DNA of 64,000 nt from Trichostrongylus colubriformis (taxonomy: Eukaryota > Nematoda > Chromadorea > Rhabditida > Trichostrongylidae): assembly GCA_963978905.1 (NCBI GenBank), contig OZ022260.1, forward strand, positions 17,783,725 to 17,847,724, read 5' to 3'. The notes beneath the pieces are model-generated. The model was not told the origin of the DNA and made no database searches. It saw only the letters and a program-made list of their open reading frames with translations. Position numbers and translations under genes: made by a program. Position 1 is the first letter of the stretch, and every line of letters begins with the position of its first letter. Positions 10,706-20,938 of this stretch are shown in pieces.

Positions 10706-13700
10706 TGCCCCCCCGGCGTCTAGTCGTCGTCCTCGACGACTGCTCCAGCGTGGGAAGCTGAAACTTGGTAGCTTTCTTACAAATGGCACAATACAGCTGT
10801 TTAGCAGCTGCGACTCCTAAGTACGCATTATAAAACTGACTGGTTCCTTCCGGGGAACCAGCTTCCACAAAGACTTTGTCATTTACCAAACTACAACTTG
10901 CCGTGGTAATCACCTGGTTACCACCCAACTTTACAAATATCCAATCTAACGTTTTCCACAGTTTTACCATTGAGGTCCACTTCGCCATATTTGTAGCAGT
11001 TATCGGCGTCCAAGCAGTCACCACGTGCCCACCGTCCTCGACGTGGTCCTTCACTATCTTGACGATTTCTTGGAAAATTTCTATTTTTCCCTTGTTTTCC
11101 ATCGGAAAGACGATTATCCATGTACCGAAAGTGGTCCATTCCATCAGTGTATCTCTGAGGGTAGAAAACGATGTGACGACCTTGGTTATCAGCCCTCCTT
11201 TTGGGCCATCTTTCTCCATCAGTAGTGCGGTTTCTGGCGCCGCGAATCCTGTGGGGCCTTGCTTCGGCTTTTTCGCCGCTCTCGAGTCGTCTGCGAGATC
11301 CTTTTTGAGATCTGAGAATGCCGGTTTATAGAAATCTATTATGCAATTTCCATCAATGGCCTCGTGCTTCGAAATCGTCGACGTCGTGCATAGGAATTCT
11401 GTCCAATCGGTACAAACCGAGTACGCCAACTTGAGAACTCTTGTCAGTGCTTCGACATCCAGCGACACTACTCTGTCCTTGAAAAGCCGTATCTTCTGCG
11501 GAACAGTTAGCTCTTTTCTGATAAATATGGACGCTGCCTTCCAGGCAGTCCACACGTCTCCGAACGGCCTTTTGCCATAGGCTCCCGGGAGGTTCAAGCC
11601 TTCGATATCTCCTAGCGTCGTATTCGCAAAGCAGTCGTCCAAACATTGATACTGCAGGTGGCCTTTTTCTGCTGCTGACGTTAAAGCGGCGCCACTGAAA
11701 ACATTCGTATAAGTTTTACACACTTGGACCTTCCTCGGTCTACCTCTACGGCCTCTGACGTGCGCCGTATCTACGCGCTCGTCCGATATCTCCTTAGGCA
11801 CTATTCTCACCATATCAAATTGTATGCGAACTGGCTCGGTATTTTCGCCAATCCTACTTACTAACGCGGAGTTTTCGCTCACGCTTAGCACACGGAATGG
11901 TCCTGCCCACTCATTAACTAACTTGGGGTGCGCTTGTCTCGCCTTTTCACTCGGTGAGAAGACATATACGCGGTCGCCAACCTTCGGAAACCTTCTACCT
12001 TCCACCTTATTTTGAGCGTCATAATACTTTTTCATCTGCTGCCTTACGCGGCTGTTATACTCCCCCACTCTCTCATGGGTTTCAGCTACCGCTTGCAAAA
12101 TCTCTGCTTTATAATCCCCTAGTGATCTGTCCATAGAATACCAACTTATACCTGCATCCGGTATTACTTCGGAGGGAAAAACCGGGTCTGTCCCGTGCAG
12201 CAGAAAATATGGACTCTCCCCAGTTGCTCCATGAGGAATCATATTATACGCCATCATGCAAAATGGCAGTCTAGAATCCCACTCAGTAGGAATGGGCGTA
12301 CACTTTCTTAGCATAGCTACTATCGTGCCATTTAATCTTTCCGTGAGTCCGTTTTCCCTGGGGTTATACCCCTTTGTCGTTTTATGGGCGATTTTCGTCA
12401 CTTTCGTTATCTCTTGCATGACCTGGTTTACAAACTCTCCGCCCTTGTCAGAAAGTATTGCTTTTGGCCATCGGCAGCCGTCTGCTATCCATCGAATAAA
12501 AAAGGTTTTTGCAATTGTTTCCGCCGATTTGTCTGGCACAGGATATGCGGCGGCAAACTTGGAGAAATGGTCTATCACCGTGACCGCGTATCTATTGCCT
12601 TTAGTGGTTAATCCTAGCTCTAGCACGTCGATTCCCACTATTTCATACGGCTTGGATGTTACTATCGGTTTTAGCGGAGGTACCATCGCTTGATGTGGAT
12701 TGTGTACAAAACACTTCTGACACTCCTTTGTCCACCTATGCACATCCTGCACCATTCCCGGCCAATATACTTCTTTGCTCAATCTGCCCACGAGTTTTTT
12801 CGCACTAAAATGGCCTGCAAATAACCCTTTGTGCGCTTCATGAAAGATTTCATATCTATGCGTTTTTGGAACGACATAGACTGCTCTACCATCCTCTCGG
12901 TACAATTTTAGCTCTCCTTCCTCTAATGCAAAATCAGCTATTCGTAGAGGCTGCTTTTCTCCAGCAATGCGTACTACTTCCTCCAATTTGCCTTCTTCTA
13001 CCAGACGCACTATTTCCCCAAACTGGACGTCGTTTCTCAGTTCTGCTAACCACTTCGAGTCCTTGACGGTCACCTTGTTTACCACCGCCTCATCAACTCC
13101 CTCCAGTGACTCTTTCCATGGCATCATCGGAACTCCTCTGCTGAGCGCATCCGCTACCACATTGGCACGTCCTTTCACATACTGAATCTCGAGATTATAC
13201 CTCTGAAGTTCCAACGACCATCTTAACACGCGTGCCGACACATTAGTGCGCTTGAATAGTGCCGTCAGCGGCTGATGATCCGTCATCACAACCGTGGGAA
13301 GACCATAGATAAACATATGGAACCGCCGTACTGCAAAAACAACAGCGAGGGCCTCGAGGTCCGTCACATGATATCTCCGCTCTGCCCTACTTAGGCTTTT
13401 AGAGGCGAAGAAGATCGGATGTACTTGTTGGTCCTCCCCTTCCTGCGAAAGCACGGCCCCTAATCCGCATGTGGAAGCATCCGTACAAATGACAAAAGGT
13501 CTCCTGCCTTCCCTCGCTGCCTCTATGTCGGGTTGTTTTAATACCGGGGCAGTCATGATCATTCGCTTTACACTTTCGAATGCCCATTCATGTTCTGCCT
13601 CCCACGCCCATTTTGCCTTCGTGGACGTTAAGCTGAACAAGCAGCCGACATACTTGGAGAACCCCAAGCAGAACTTCCTGTAAAACGACGCCATTCCCAA

Positions 13701-16700
13701 AAATGTACGCAACTCTTTCACATTCTTGGGTACAGGGTAATCTCGAATCGCGCCAACCTTCTCCGGATCCATATGGACCCCTTCGACGTCTACGATGTGC
13801 CCTAGGAAGGCCACTCTATGTTTCAGCAGATGGCATTTCTGTGCCTTTAACCGAAGGCCAGCTTTCCTCATGCGAGCAAACACTTCCTCCAGCAGTTCAA
13901 GATGGCGCTCTTTAGTTCTCGTACAGATCATGATGTCGTCAATGTAACAGAATACTTCACCACCTAGTAAATCTCCTAAGACTGTGTCCATCAATCTCTG
14001 GAACACCGCTGGACTCGTGCTCAATCCGAAAGGCGTCACCCTAAACTGAAAAAGGCCGTCCGGTGTCGTGAAAGCAGATTTCTCCTTGGCATCCTCCGCG
14101 AGTGGTATCTGCCAATACCCACTACTTAAATCCAACGTCGAAAAGAAACGTTTCCCCGACATACTCTGAAGAACCGCTTCTATGCTCGGGAGTGGGTATG
14201 CATCCAATTTTATTCTTTTGTTTAATTCCCTGTAGTCCACACAGAGGCGAATAGAGCCATCCTTCTTTTCCACTAGTACAATAGGGAACGCCCAGTCCGA
14301 CTTGCTGGGTTCTATAACATTTCTTTCCACTAAATCCGCTAACAACTCCCTTAACTTAGCTCGTAATCCTAGTGGTACTGGACGTGCTTTCATCTTTATT
14401 GGCGCACTATCTCCCGTGTTAATGGTCATCTGTACCAAATCTGTCTGGCTTAACTCATTATCCGAAATTGAAAAAACATCTGAGTAATTCTCTAGTAGTT
14501 CCTTGACGCACCTATCCATGCTATTTGCGTCCATATTACCACTTATATATTGCAACAACCTCTGCAGTCTCTCCCTCTCTGGCAGTTCACATTCTGCTTC
14601 ATTCGACATTAAAGGATTCATTTCCTCCCATCGTTCATGCCATTTATCGGTATCCCAGTGACCGACTCCTTCACCCTTTTTCAAAAGCAGCGGCTCATCA
14701 CTTTTGTTGTAGACAGCGATCGCTGTCCTCCGGTCCCTGATAGCATACACACCTGCCGCTACCCCTAGTTTGCATGGCCAAATGATTTTCTCTGTCACGC
14801 CATCAATCTCTCCTTCACAAACAACCTCTACCAGCCCCATACCTCTGGGTGGTATATAGCGTCTTTCCGCTACCACAACTTTGTTCGAGTAGCCTTTTTC
14901 TCCCGCCAAACTACCTTTTGTCTCAATCAATACACTAATACCTAACTTGTTCAGGGCATTTGTACCCAGTATTACCTCCGTCTCTTTTCTAGGGCTTATG
15001 TGGAACGCTACTCTTTCCGCCCTTCCCCCCTCTATTTTGACCTCAATGTAAACTGCCGCGAGAAATTCCATCCTATTGTCCGACGCATCAAATACTGGCT
15101 TTAGGTGTGCTTTGGGTACCATATCCAAAGAGTCCAAATCGAAACCCTGATCCTGAACCTTGGCCAACAACTCTACTGGGACGATGCTTATCATCGACCC
15201 TGTGTCGACCAACGCCTCACAACTTTCACCCAGTAAGTTCAGGGCCACTGTCATCCTGTCTCCAATAAGATCGCTAGCCGCTGATTCGTTCTCCCTCACT
15301 GCCATGCCCATGGATTTGACCCGGCTCACAATAGACGACAGCGTTGTGTCCTTGCATTTGGTCACCGCATCCTTGGTTTCAATGTGGTTCACCCGGGTGG
15401 CCCGTAGTGGACATTCCTTTGCTACATGCCCATACTTAGAGCAGTTGTAGCACTTCTTGTTATCCCCGGGCACTCTACCACTGGACTCGTACGAACCTCT
15501 TTTAACCGTCCTACGGGTGTCAGCTGTAGGCCCCACGTGCTGTGGACGCACGTCCTTGTCGACGCTTCTAGCCTGCCTGTCCGATTGCTCTGGGGTCATC
15601 ACAATCCTCGCGCTCGTATCTCTCCTTTCGTGGTACTGGGCTGCCCTCGCTCTCCAGTCCCTCCTCTGCGCGGCCAGAATTAACTTGGACTGCTCTATAC
15701 TAAGGGCAAGGTTCTTAATCTCATCATATGCCCTCCGTGGCTCTACCTTATGAAGCGCCCCCAGCAGTTGAAAGTGCTCGGGCCAACCACTCAAGTTGTC
15801 CAGGAGGATCTGCGCATACTCCATGGCCCGATCTTCCAGCGAGCTTTCAGGGTTCGCCTGCCTGCCCAGCTTCTCCAGCACTACGCAAAACTCGGCGACA
15901 TCCTGGTTGGGTCTCATCCTCAGATTCCTCAGCTCGGTTAAGGCCCTCATCCTGCTCGCAGTCGAATCACTAGCCAACAGCTTGGCCATTTCAGCCGTTA
16001 CTGTGTCAAACCCTCGCTCCTTAATTGTTCGGGGAAGCGATAAGAACACGTTTTTCGCGCGTCCTGCCAGGTGGTCGTCGGCTAATATGTCAATCAGTGT
16101 GGCCTCACATCTGATGACATTCTCATATCTTCTCTTGAACTTTCTTACAAACTCCTTGAAATTCTCATTCTTAGATCCCTTAAAGACCCCAGGGTCGGCG
16201 CACGTCATTGCCCGTAAGTAGTTAACCAGTTGCATATTAACATCCGTACCTGCGCCTTCCAGCATCGGTACTGTCGTGTCCATTGACGGCGACCTCCAAC
16301 TCCTCGCAGATGCTACTCCAGTCGAACAATGATTCACCTGCAAAGATTCATTTTGTGCTGCAGTGTCACCATACCTAACCGCTCCTGCTGCACTGAACGC
16401 ACCTTCAGCCCTATGGTTCTCACTGTGCCTCATTAGGGCTTCCACCGAATCTTTTATCTGAAAAATGTTAACATTGAGCATGCGACTCAGCTCTGCTAAC
16501 AACTCCCCGTCACGCTCCATCGTGACCACATACTCCTCCCAATCCTCTTCACACTCAATCTTCCGTTCGGTCAGTGTTCTATTGACAACCCTCATCAACG
16601 GCTCACTTGCAGTTGCCCTATGCCCACTGCACAACCTTTCCATCCTCTCAACCATTTTGGCCCACTCGCTTTCTATCGCTGTCTTGGCCTGTTTGGACAC

Positions 16701-16871
16701 CTTTGTTTCCCCCAAAAGAGCCATCAGTCTACTGTGGCCATCATCCAAAACTTGCGCCATTTCCTCCCAATGGCCCTTTCTCCCTTTTTCTTCTTGACAA
16801 CTCTCAAATTGCCTTACCTCTTGGGGTGGAACGTTCTCGTCCCCCGTCATGACGCTGTCACCGTCATCCAT
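10632..16871 (-). CDS. Ty3/gypsy retrotransposon Gag-Pol polyprotein with long C-terminal extension
   Basis: One intact frame of 2079 aa; the ATG at 16871 is the first Met after the assembly gap. Order (residues approximate): Gag; CCHC zinc knuckle CYNCSKYGHVAKEC (about 474); aspartic protease VDTGSMISIVP (about 551); reverse transcriptase with YIDDIM (about 975); RNase H starting FVICTDAS (about 1123); integrase with HHCC zinc finger and D, D, E in GIDVLEL, AILSDKGGEF and NGLTERLNG (about 1340-1600). PR-RT-RH-IN order identifies Ty3/gypsy, not Copia. After the integrase comes an AT-hook-like RGRRGRPRK (about 1703) and roughly 370 further residues without recognisable motif. All catalytic motifs seen are intact and there is no stop or frameshift, so the copy is young. 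Gag and Pol share one frame. Confidence 0.95.
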   Translation of the reverse strand: MDDGDSVMTGDENVPPQEVRQFESCQEEKGRKGHWEEMAQVLDDGHSRLMALLGETKVSKQAKTAIESEWAKMVERMERLCSGHRATASEPLMRVVNRTLTERKIECEEDWEEYVVTMERDGELLAELSRMLNVNIFQIKDSVEALMRHSENHRAEGAFSAAGAVRYGDTAAQNESLQVNHCSTGVASARSWRSPSMDTTVPMLEGAGTDVNMQLVNYLRAMTCADPGVFKGSKNENFKEFVRKFKRRYENVIRCEATLIDILADDHLAGRAKNVFLSLPRTIKERGFDTVTAEMAKLLASDSTASRMRALTELRNLRMRPNQDVAEFCVVLEKLGRQANPESSLEDRAMEYAQILLDNLSGWPEHFQLLGALHKVEPRRAYDEIKNLALSIEQSKLILAAQRRDWRARAAQYHERRDTSARIVMTPEQSDRQARSVDKDVRPQHVGPTADTRRTVKRGSYESSGRVPGDNKKCYNCSKYGHVAKECPLRATRVNHIETKDAVTKCKDTTLSSIVSRVKSMGMAVRENESAASDLIGDRMTVALNLLGESCEALVDTGSMISIVPVELLAKVQDQGFDLDSLDMVPKAHLKPVFDASDNRMEFLAAVYIEVKIEGGRAERVAFHISPRKETEVILGTNALNKLGISVLIETKGSLAGEKGYSNKVVVAERRYIPPRGMGLVEVVCEGEIDGVTEKIIWPCKLGVAAGVYAIRDRRTAIAVYNKSDEPLLLKKGEGVGHWDTDKWHERWEEMNPLMSNEAECELPERERLQRLLQYISGNMDANSMDRCVKELLENYSDVFSISDNELSQTDLVQMTINTGDSAPIKMKARPVPLGLRAKLRELLADLVERNVIEPSKSDWAFPIVLVEKKDGSIRLCVDYRELNKRIKLDAYPLPSIEAVLQSMSGKRFFSTLDLSSGYWQIPLAEDAKEKSAFTTPDGLFQFRVTPFGLSTSPAVFQRLMDTVLGDLLGGEVFCYIDDIMICTRTKERHLELLEEVFARMRKAGLRLKAQKCHLLKHRVAFLGHIVDVEGVHMDPEKVGAIRDYPVPKNVKELRTFLGMASFYRKFCLGFSKYVGCLFSLTSTKAKWAWEAEHEWAFESVKRMIMTAPVLKQPDIEAAREGRRPFVICTDASTCGLGAVLSQEGEDQQVHPIFFASKSLSRAERRYHVTDLEALAVVFAVRRFHMFIYGLPTVVMTDHQPLTALFKRTNVSARVLRWSLELQRYNLEIQYVKGRANVVADALSRGVPMMPWKESLEGVDEAVVNKVTVKDSKWLAELRNDVQFGEIVRLVEEGKLEEVVRIAGEKQPLRIADFALEEGELKLYREDGRAVYVVPKTHRYEIFHEAHKGLFAGHFSAKKLVGRLSKEVYWPGMVQDVHRWTKECQKCFVHNPHQAMVPPLKPIVTSKPYEIVGIDVLELGLTTKGNRYAVTVIDHFSKFAAAYPVPDKSAETIAKTFFIRWIADGCRWPKAILSDKGGEFVNQVMQEITKVTKIAHKTTKGYNPRENGLTERLNGTIVAMLRKCTPIPTEWDSRLPFCMMAYNMIPHGATGESPYFLLHGTDPVFPSEVIPDAGISWYSMDRSLGDYKAEILQAVAETHERVGEYNSRVRQQMKKYYDAQNKVEGRRFPKVGDRVYVFSPSEKARQAHPKLVNEWAGPFRVLSVSENSALVSRIGENTEPVRIQFDMVRIVPKEISDERVDTAHVRGRRGRPRKVQVCKTYTNVFSGAALTSAAEKGHLQYQCLDDCFANTTLGDIEGLNLPGAYGKRPFGDVWTAWKAASIFIRKELTVPQKIRLFKDRVVSLDVEALTRVLKLAYSVCTDWTEFLCTTSTISKHEAIDGNCIIDFYKPAFSDLKKDLADDSRAAKKPKQGPTGFAAPETALLMEKDGPKGGLITKVVTSFSTLRDTLMEWTTFGTWIIVFPMENKGKIEIFQEIVKIVKDHVEDGGHVVTAWTPITATNMAKWTSMVKLWKTLDWIFVKLGGNQVITTASCSLVNDKVFVEAGSPEGTSQFYNAYLGVAAAKQLYCAICKKATKFQLPTLEQSSRTTTRRRGGMWEKDANLERPNPRNERPMKRRAL

Positions 16872-16909
16872 TCTGAAACGACTTATGTTAGATGACTCCG
16901 GTGAACACG

Positions 16910-17109
16910 NNNNNNNNNNNNNNNNNNNNNNNNNNNNNNNNNNNNNNNNNNNNNNNNNNNNNNNNNNNNNNNNNNNNNNNNNNNNNNNNNNNNNNNNNNN
17001 NNNNNNNNNNNNNNNNNNNNNNNNNNNNNNNNNNNNNNNNNNNNNNNNNNNNNNNNNNNNNNNNNNNNNNNNNNNNNNNNNNNNNNNNNNNNNNNNNNNN
17101 NNNNNNNNN
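16910..17109. other. Assembly gap (200 N)
   Basis: Exactly 200 unknown bases, probably a fixed-size placeholder. The gap sits where the 5' LTR and primer-binding site of the gypsy element should be, so the element's left junction cannot be read. Sequence right of the gap does not resemble the 3' LTR. Confidence 0.99.
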
Positions 17110-17485
17110 TTACCAGTAACACTAGCCCCAGAAGCCGATTCAAGGTTCAAAGTGTATCGGTACAAGCAACACTTGCTCCGAATTCTTCTGTTTGAACTTG
17201 GGTTATCTCTTCAACTTCTACTTATATCGAAGCCAGCATGTCGTGTATAGGCTCAGTATCCACATTAGTGGCAGTTCAACTTCCGCTCATCACCACTGTT
17301 ACCGCGACTGTGACAATTCGCGCGCCTATGATTTTCGCCCGCTACCAATCTCTATCCCGACGGGGTCAACCGTCTCATCGAGTTTTCAAGCAACATCCAT
17401 GGCAACAACTCAATTGAGCGTATTACCTACACAGTTGTGTATCAGCTACAAGCACGGCTCCCGCTCACATTTCAACTTATGTGGT
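17110..17485 (+). repeat. Left arm of a roughly 375-bp inverted repeat (Ser/Thr-rich coding remnant)
   Basis: This is nearly identical, in reverse complement, to 18826-19203. It starts immediately at the gap edge. Compared with the right arm it has several one- or two-base insertions (for example TGTTTGAAC against TGTTGAAC) that break the Ser/Thr-rich reading frame kept by the right arm. It therefore looks like the decayed member of the pair. Confidence 0.85.
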
Positions 17486-18316
17486 GCCTTACGAGCTCAT
17501 CGTCGCCCACACGGTGCCAAAGCCAAAGTGGGGTCGTTTTGCCGGGAGTGCTATAGGTTTCCTGTTTTGCCACTATTGTCGGCGAAGATTTGAGGAATTC
17601 TATATGAGATTCACATTCGGATGCTACTGTCGAAGTCGGGCAGTCATTCAAAAGCACTAGTAAAAACAATACCAAGACACTTAAAGATACCGGAAGGGGG
17701 GTAATTTTGACCTACGGAAGAAACAGACGTAGTTCGGACGAGTTCAAGTGGCCGCCATTGCACAAAACTCACCAATTTGACGCCTTGGCATGGTGCCGAG
17801 GAGATGTTTCCATTGTGATATTGCTTTTTCCTTATACTTTTTTTCCTTTGTTCCTTCTTATATTGTTTCTGGATGTACTTACATGAATGCTAATGTAGCT
17901 GGTAATGGCCACTCCACTGCGCTGGAAGTCAGGTGCTTCAACTAACGTTGGCCCGCGTCCCCATCTCCTACAGCGGACAACTTGGAAAGTCATTGTGTTG
18001 ATGCGAATGGGATGCCATTACACACCGCAGCGTCGCGCTTTTGGAATCCGGGTTTTTTTCACCGATTATCGCTTCTAACCTTCAGTGTTGTTACACAATG
18101 CTCATTTCTATGCATATTCCTCTTGTTTCGGACCCCCCTCCGATTCTTTTAAATAGGAAACTTTTCTGATTTTGATGGAACATTAGGCTAGAAGTTCACA
18201 CAAAACGACTCCGTATCGTAAATGAAAGCATATATAGATCTGAAACACCTCAGAAAGTGGCGAGGCATTGCCTAGAACTAAAAGGATTACCCATCCTCAG
18301 AAAAGAAGAAATCAGA
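17486..18316. other. Spacer between inverted repeat arms, no gene seen
   Basis: No splice-bounded frame or known repeat. The stretch is the inner part of the loop between the 17.1 and 18.8 kb arms. Confidence 0.5.
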
Positions 18317-18800
18317 TTATCTTGTTGTTGCTAGCTTATTCTTCTTCTCACACTTCTCCACTAACTTGACCTGGTTTCTCTGACTTAGATCTGATGCTCC
18401 TTGACTATTTTCTGCCACTACAACGACTTTGGCTCTCTTCAGTAGGGGTTGATCAGCTTTTGGAGACTCTGGGCGCGGCCACTGAGCTAGCTGTTGTTTG
18501 ACTAGATGCCTGTTCATCTCTTCCTTCTAAGATGCTCATCTCGTTGCTCCTATTGGATTTGGCTGAGTATTGCGAGTTTCTCACACAAGCCTGCCAAATC
18601 TGTAGCGATTTCACCAGTACGAACTGGACTATGAGGAAGATTAGTGGCAGGGTTTAGTGTATTGTGTACATTGTGCACCTGGTGCACAAGTGCTGTAGTT
18701 GACTGCTTCATTGCTTCCAAAGTCGAACCACGACTGATAGACAACCAGCTGACACCGTTAACACTACACTGACGTGTCTAAGCTCTGAATCTAACTTTTG
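18317..18800 (-). pseudogene. Possible coding fragments of an unrecognised gene
   Basis: Two adjoining minus-strand frames look protein-like. One (about 18550-18744) contains HQVHNVHNTLNPATN and GLCEKLAILSQIQPNP, ending in a stop. The next (18317-18517) contains QLAQWPRPESPKADQPLLKR and a Lys-rich tail. A similar heptad-type piece (LVEKCTILEDQLDQIIELVDK) occurs on the minus strand near 21.3 kb in the duplicated segment. I read these as parts of one Ser/Thr-rich, coiled-coil-containing family, possibly decayed. No start codon or complete exon set can be assigned. Confidence 0.3.
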
Positions 18801-18825
18801 CAAAGCAGAGAGTTCAACGTACGGC

Positions 18826-19203
18826 GTCACATGAGTTGGAATTGTGAGCGGAGCCGTGCTTGTAGCTGATACACACTGAGACCTTGTATAGGTAATACGC
18901 TCAATTGAGTTGTTGCCATGGATGTTGCTTGAAACTCGATGAAACGGTTGACCCCGTCGGGATAGAGATGGCAGCGGACGAAATCATAGGCGCGCGAATT
19001 GTCACAGTCGCGGTAACAGTGGTGATGATCGGAAGTTGAACTGCCACTAATGTGGATACTGAGCCTATACACGACATGCTGGCTTCGATATAAGTAGAAG
19101 TTGAAGAGGAGAACCCAAGTTCAACAGAAGAATTCGGAGCAAGTGTTGCTTGTACCGATACACTTTGAACCTTGAATCGGCTTCTGGGGCTAGTGTTACT
19201 AGT
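18826..19203 (-). repeat. Right arm of the inverted repeat; open Ser/Thr-rich frame
   Basis: Reverse complement of 17110-17485. On the minus strand it holds a 101-codon open frame (18901-19206) with very high Ser/Thr/Val content (for example SSSTSTYIEAS, ITTVTATVTIRAP), resembling a mucin-like or low-complexity extracellular stretch. The left arm carries the same sequence with frameshifts. Confidence 0.8.
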
Positions 19204-19274
19204 CACCGAGAACGTATTTTAATAAGCCGTTGTACTTGGTGGCAATCCGTTCAACAACATCGTTGGGGCGGGTG

Positions 19275-19357
19275 TAATATTAGGTGTTTGCAGAGTAAAT
19301 GGCCAAAACATAACTGGCCATAACTTCGCACAGACACAACTTTATTGGTCAAAATAA
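19275..19357 (+). pseudogene. 3' end of the NGQN/TQLY-family gene, plus-strand copy
   Basis: The plus-strand frame reads VCRVNGQN, then HNFAQTQLYWSK, then TAA at 19355-19357. It closely matches the C-terminus of the minus-strand gene ending at 19903 (VCRINGQN, HNFAMTQLYLSK, stop), but lacks the KR-containing insert between the two blocks. The homology continues past the stop codons into mariner remnants on both sides. This is therefore the left arm of an old inverted duplication centred near 19.63 kb. Upstream of about 19270 the similarity ends, so only the tail of the gene is present here, or its other exons have diverged. Confidence 0.6.
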
Positions 19358-19620
19358 AAACCATTCGTTGAATTAACAGAATTTTGCTAACGATTTAATG
19401 ATGAAAATATTCCATCACGATCAAGTTCTGAATTTCGAGATTTAATAAAGTCAAGAATGGCATTTTTACCGTGCATAGTACCGACGAATTTTCTGACGCA
19501 GGTTTGCATCGAGAATCCGGAAAGTGGTAGTCAGTGAGTGATACGTCTGGGGAATAAGGGGGGGGGGGGTGATGAAAAGTCTCGATGCCTAACTGCATCA
19601 GTATTGCTAGGTGCGCAAAA
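19358..19620 (-). mobile_element. Mariner transposase 3' fragment, minus strand
   Basis: Minus-strand translation contains GIETFHHPPPPYSPDVSLTDYH, the third-aspartate region of mariner transposases (PPYSPDL.P.DYH), followed by the SRN.ELDRDGIF tail. Frameshifts are present and no terminal repeat was found. It faces the plus-strand fragment at 19645-19890 as part of the palindrome. Confidence 0.7.
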
Positions 19621-19644
19621 CAAGGCAAAACCCCACACTTCGCA

Positions 19645-19890
19645 AGTCACCTGGCAGAAACTGATGCAGTCAGGCATAGAGACTCTCCCTCACCCCCCCC
19701 CCTTATTCCCCAGACCTATCCCTGACGGATGACCACTTTTTCCGGGTTCTTGATGCAAACCTGCATAAGAAGGAGTTCGCCGATACGATACAGGTTGAAA
19801 ATGCCATTGTTGACTTTATAAACTTTCGTAATCCAGAATTTTATCATGATTGCATATTTCCTTTACCAGATCATTGACAAGGATGCGTAG
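19645..19890 (+). mobile_element. Mariner transposase 3' fragment, plus strand
   Basis: Plus-strand counterpart of the previous entry: GIETLPHPPP, then the SPDL-like region and NFRNPEFYHD, interrupted by frameshifts and stops. Poly-C at 19692-19705 mirrors the poly-G at 19560-19572. Together they form the inner arms of the inverted duplication. Confidence 0.7.
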
Positions 19891-19902
19891 ATTTGGATGT
19901 TT

Positions 19903-20360
19903 TTATTTCGACAAATAAAGTTGTGTCATAGCGAAGTTATGGCGTTTTGAAAAAAGGGGTCCGTTTTGGCCATTTATTCTGCACACACATAATAGTTCTT
20001 GTGGGCATGACACGGGAGGATGAGCGGTGGTAGGTTCAACCGTCGTAGTGATTAGGGGTAGAGCCGTTGGTACTGGACTAACAACGGATGGGTCTGGAAT
20101 CGCGAAGGTTTTACCGCTTGAGCAGGAGCAGCCGTTGTGCTGATCAAGTGAGACGAGATTGATTGTGAAACATTGGCTGGTTGTACAGGGATTGTGGCCG
20201 AACTTATTTAACTGTCGCCATTCACAATGCGACTCGTTGGCGATGAAAAGAATAACAGAAAGTCGCACAGTACCACTTGCACTTGAATACCACTTGCAGG
20301 GAAACACCTCGCCGTTGCCACGCGGTTTACCAAAGCCACACACGAGCACCAACAAATTCT
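19903..20360 (-). CDS. Terminal exon of an unrecognised Cys-rich, Thr/Pro-linker protein (copy A)
   Basis: The open minus-strand frame ends at TAA 19903-19905. It holds a cysteine-rich block with FGKPRGNGEVFPCKWY, NESHCEWRQLNKFGHNPC and QHNGCSCSSGKTF, then a Pro/Thr/Val linker (SPVPTALPLITTTVEPT), then CPQELLCVCRINGQN and the tail HNFAMTQLYLSK. Even-spaced cysteines and the linker suggest a secreted or surface protein; this is inference. The frame has no Met near its head and is preceded by an AAAAG acceptor-like site, so it is an exon, not a whole gene. In duplicate B the upstream half is deleted and the last codons are lost. Family unknown to me. Confidence 0.5.
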
Positions 20361-20938
20361 TTTATTGACAATCCACGACCTCAAACTTGGGTAATTAAAC
20401 AAAACAAAAACTCAACGAACGAACATTTCGCGATAACAAGGTTACACAATAAGTTCAATTTCCTAACACCCTTCTTTCTCGTGCGCCTGGCTTAAATAGA
20501 TAAAAACCTACTATGATATCACCATTTCTCTGTTAGTCATGTTCACCTAACCGGGACCTGGATGCACCTTTCAATAATCACATTCTTTTGATCGTAATCA
20601 TACTATTTGTACTTTGAAAGTCTACTGTGAGCATCAGTGAACACCGAACACAGCTCACAAAGCGATTAGTTAATCCTAAGTAAAACAAGTACAATCAAAT
20701 GCTACAAAGAGACGCTATTTCTAAAACCGTGAGGGATTCACTTTAGCTGCGCCAACATGGCCGCTGATGAAAAATTAGCAAAAAGAAATGGAGAAGAAGT
20801 GACCCTACATTTGATTTTGGGCCTCGGGCGTCAGTTCCCGCGCAAAGGGTGTTTTCCACCCGGGATCCCTAATTGGCGCATTGCCCTGAGTCCTTCAACC
20901 CGATATGACCTACGACATCGCAAACAGCGATAGGCGAT
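20245..20938. other. 694-bp segment present only in copy A, flanked by GGCGAT repeats
   Basis: GGCGAT occurs at 20239-20244 and again at 20933-20938; copy B has a single GGCGAT at the junction. This fits either a microhomology-mediated deletion in B or an insertion with 6-bp target duplication in A. The coding frame of the Cys-rich exon runs smoothly into this segment in A (FGKPRGNGEV..ILFIANESHCEW), which favours deletion in B. No terminal inverted repeats are visible. Confidence 0.7.

Noticed and set aside
11353..16852. Many plus-strand open frames of 60-150 codons
   Set aside because: They are antisense shadows of the GC-richer gypsy polyprotein, with no motifs of their own.
16849..17250. 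Open frames running through the N block
   Set aside because: They exist only because unknown bases were translated as X; 200 N of arbitrary length cannot support a frame.
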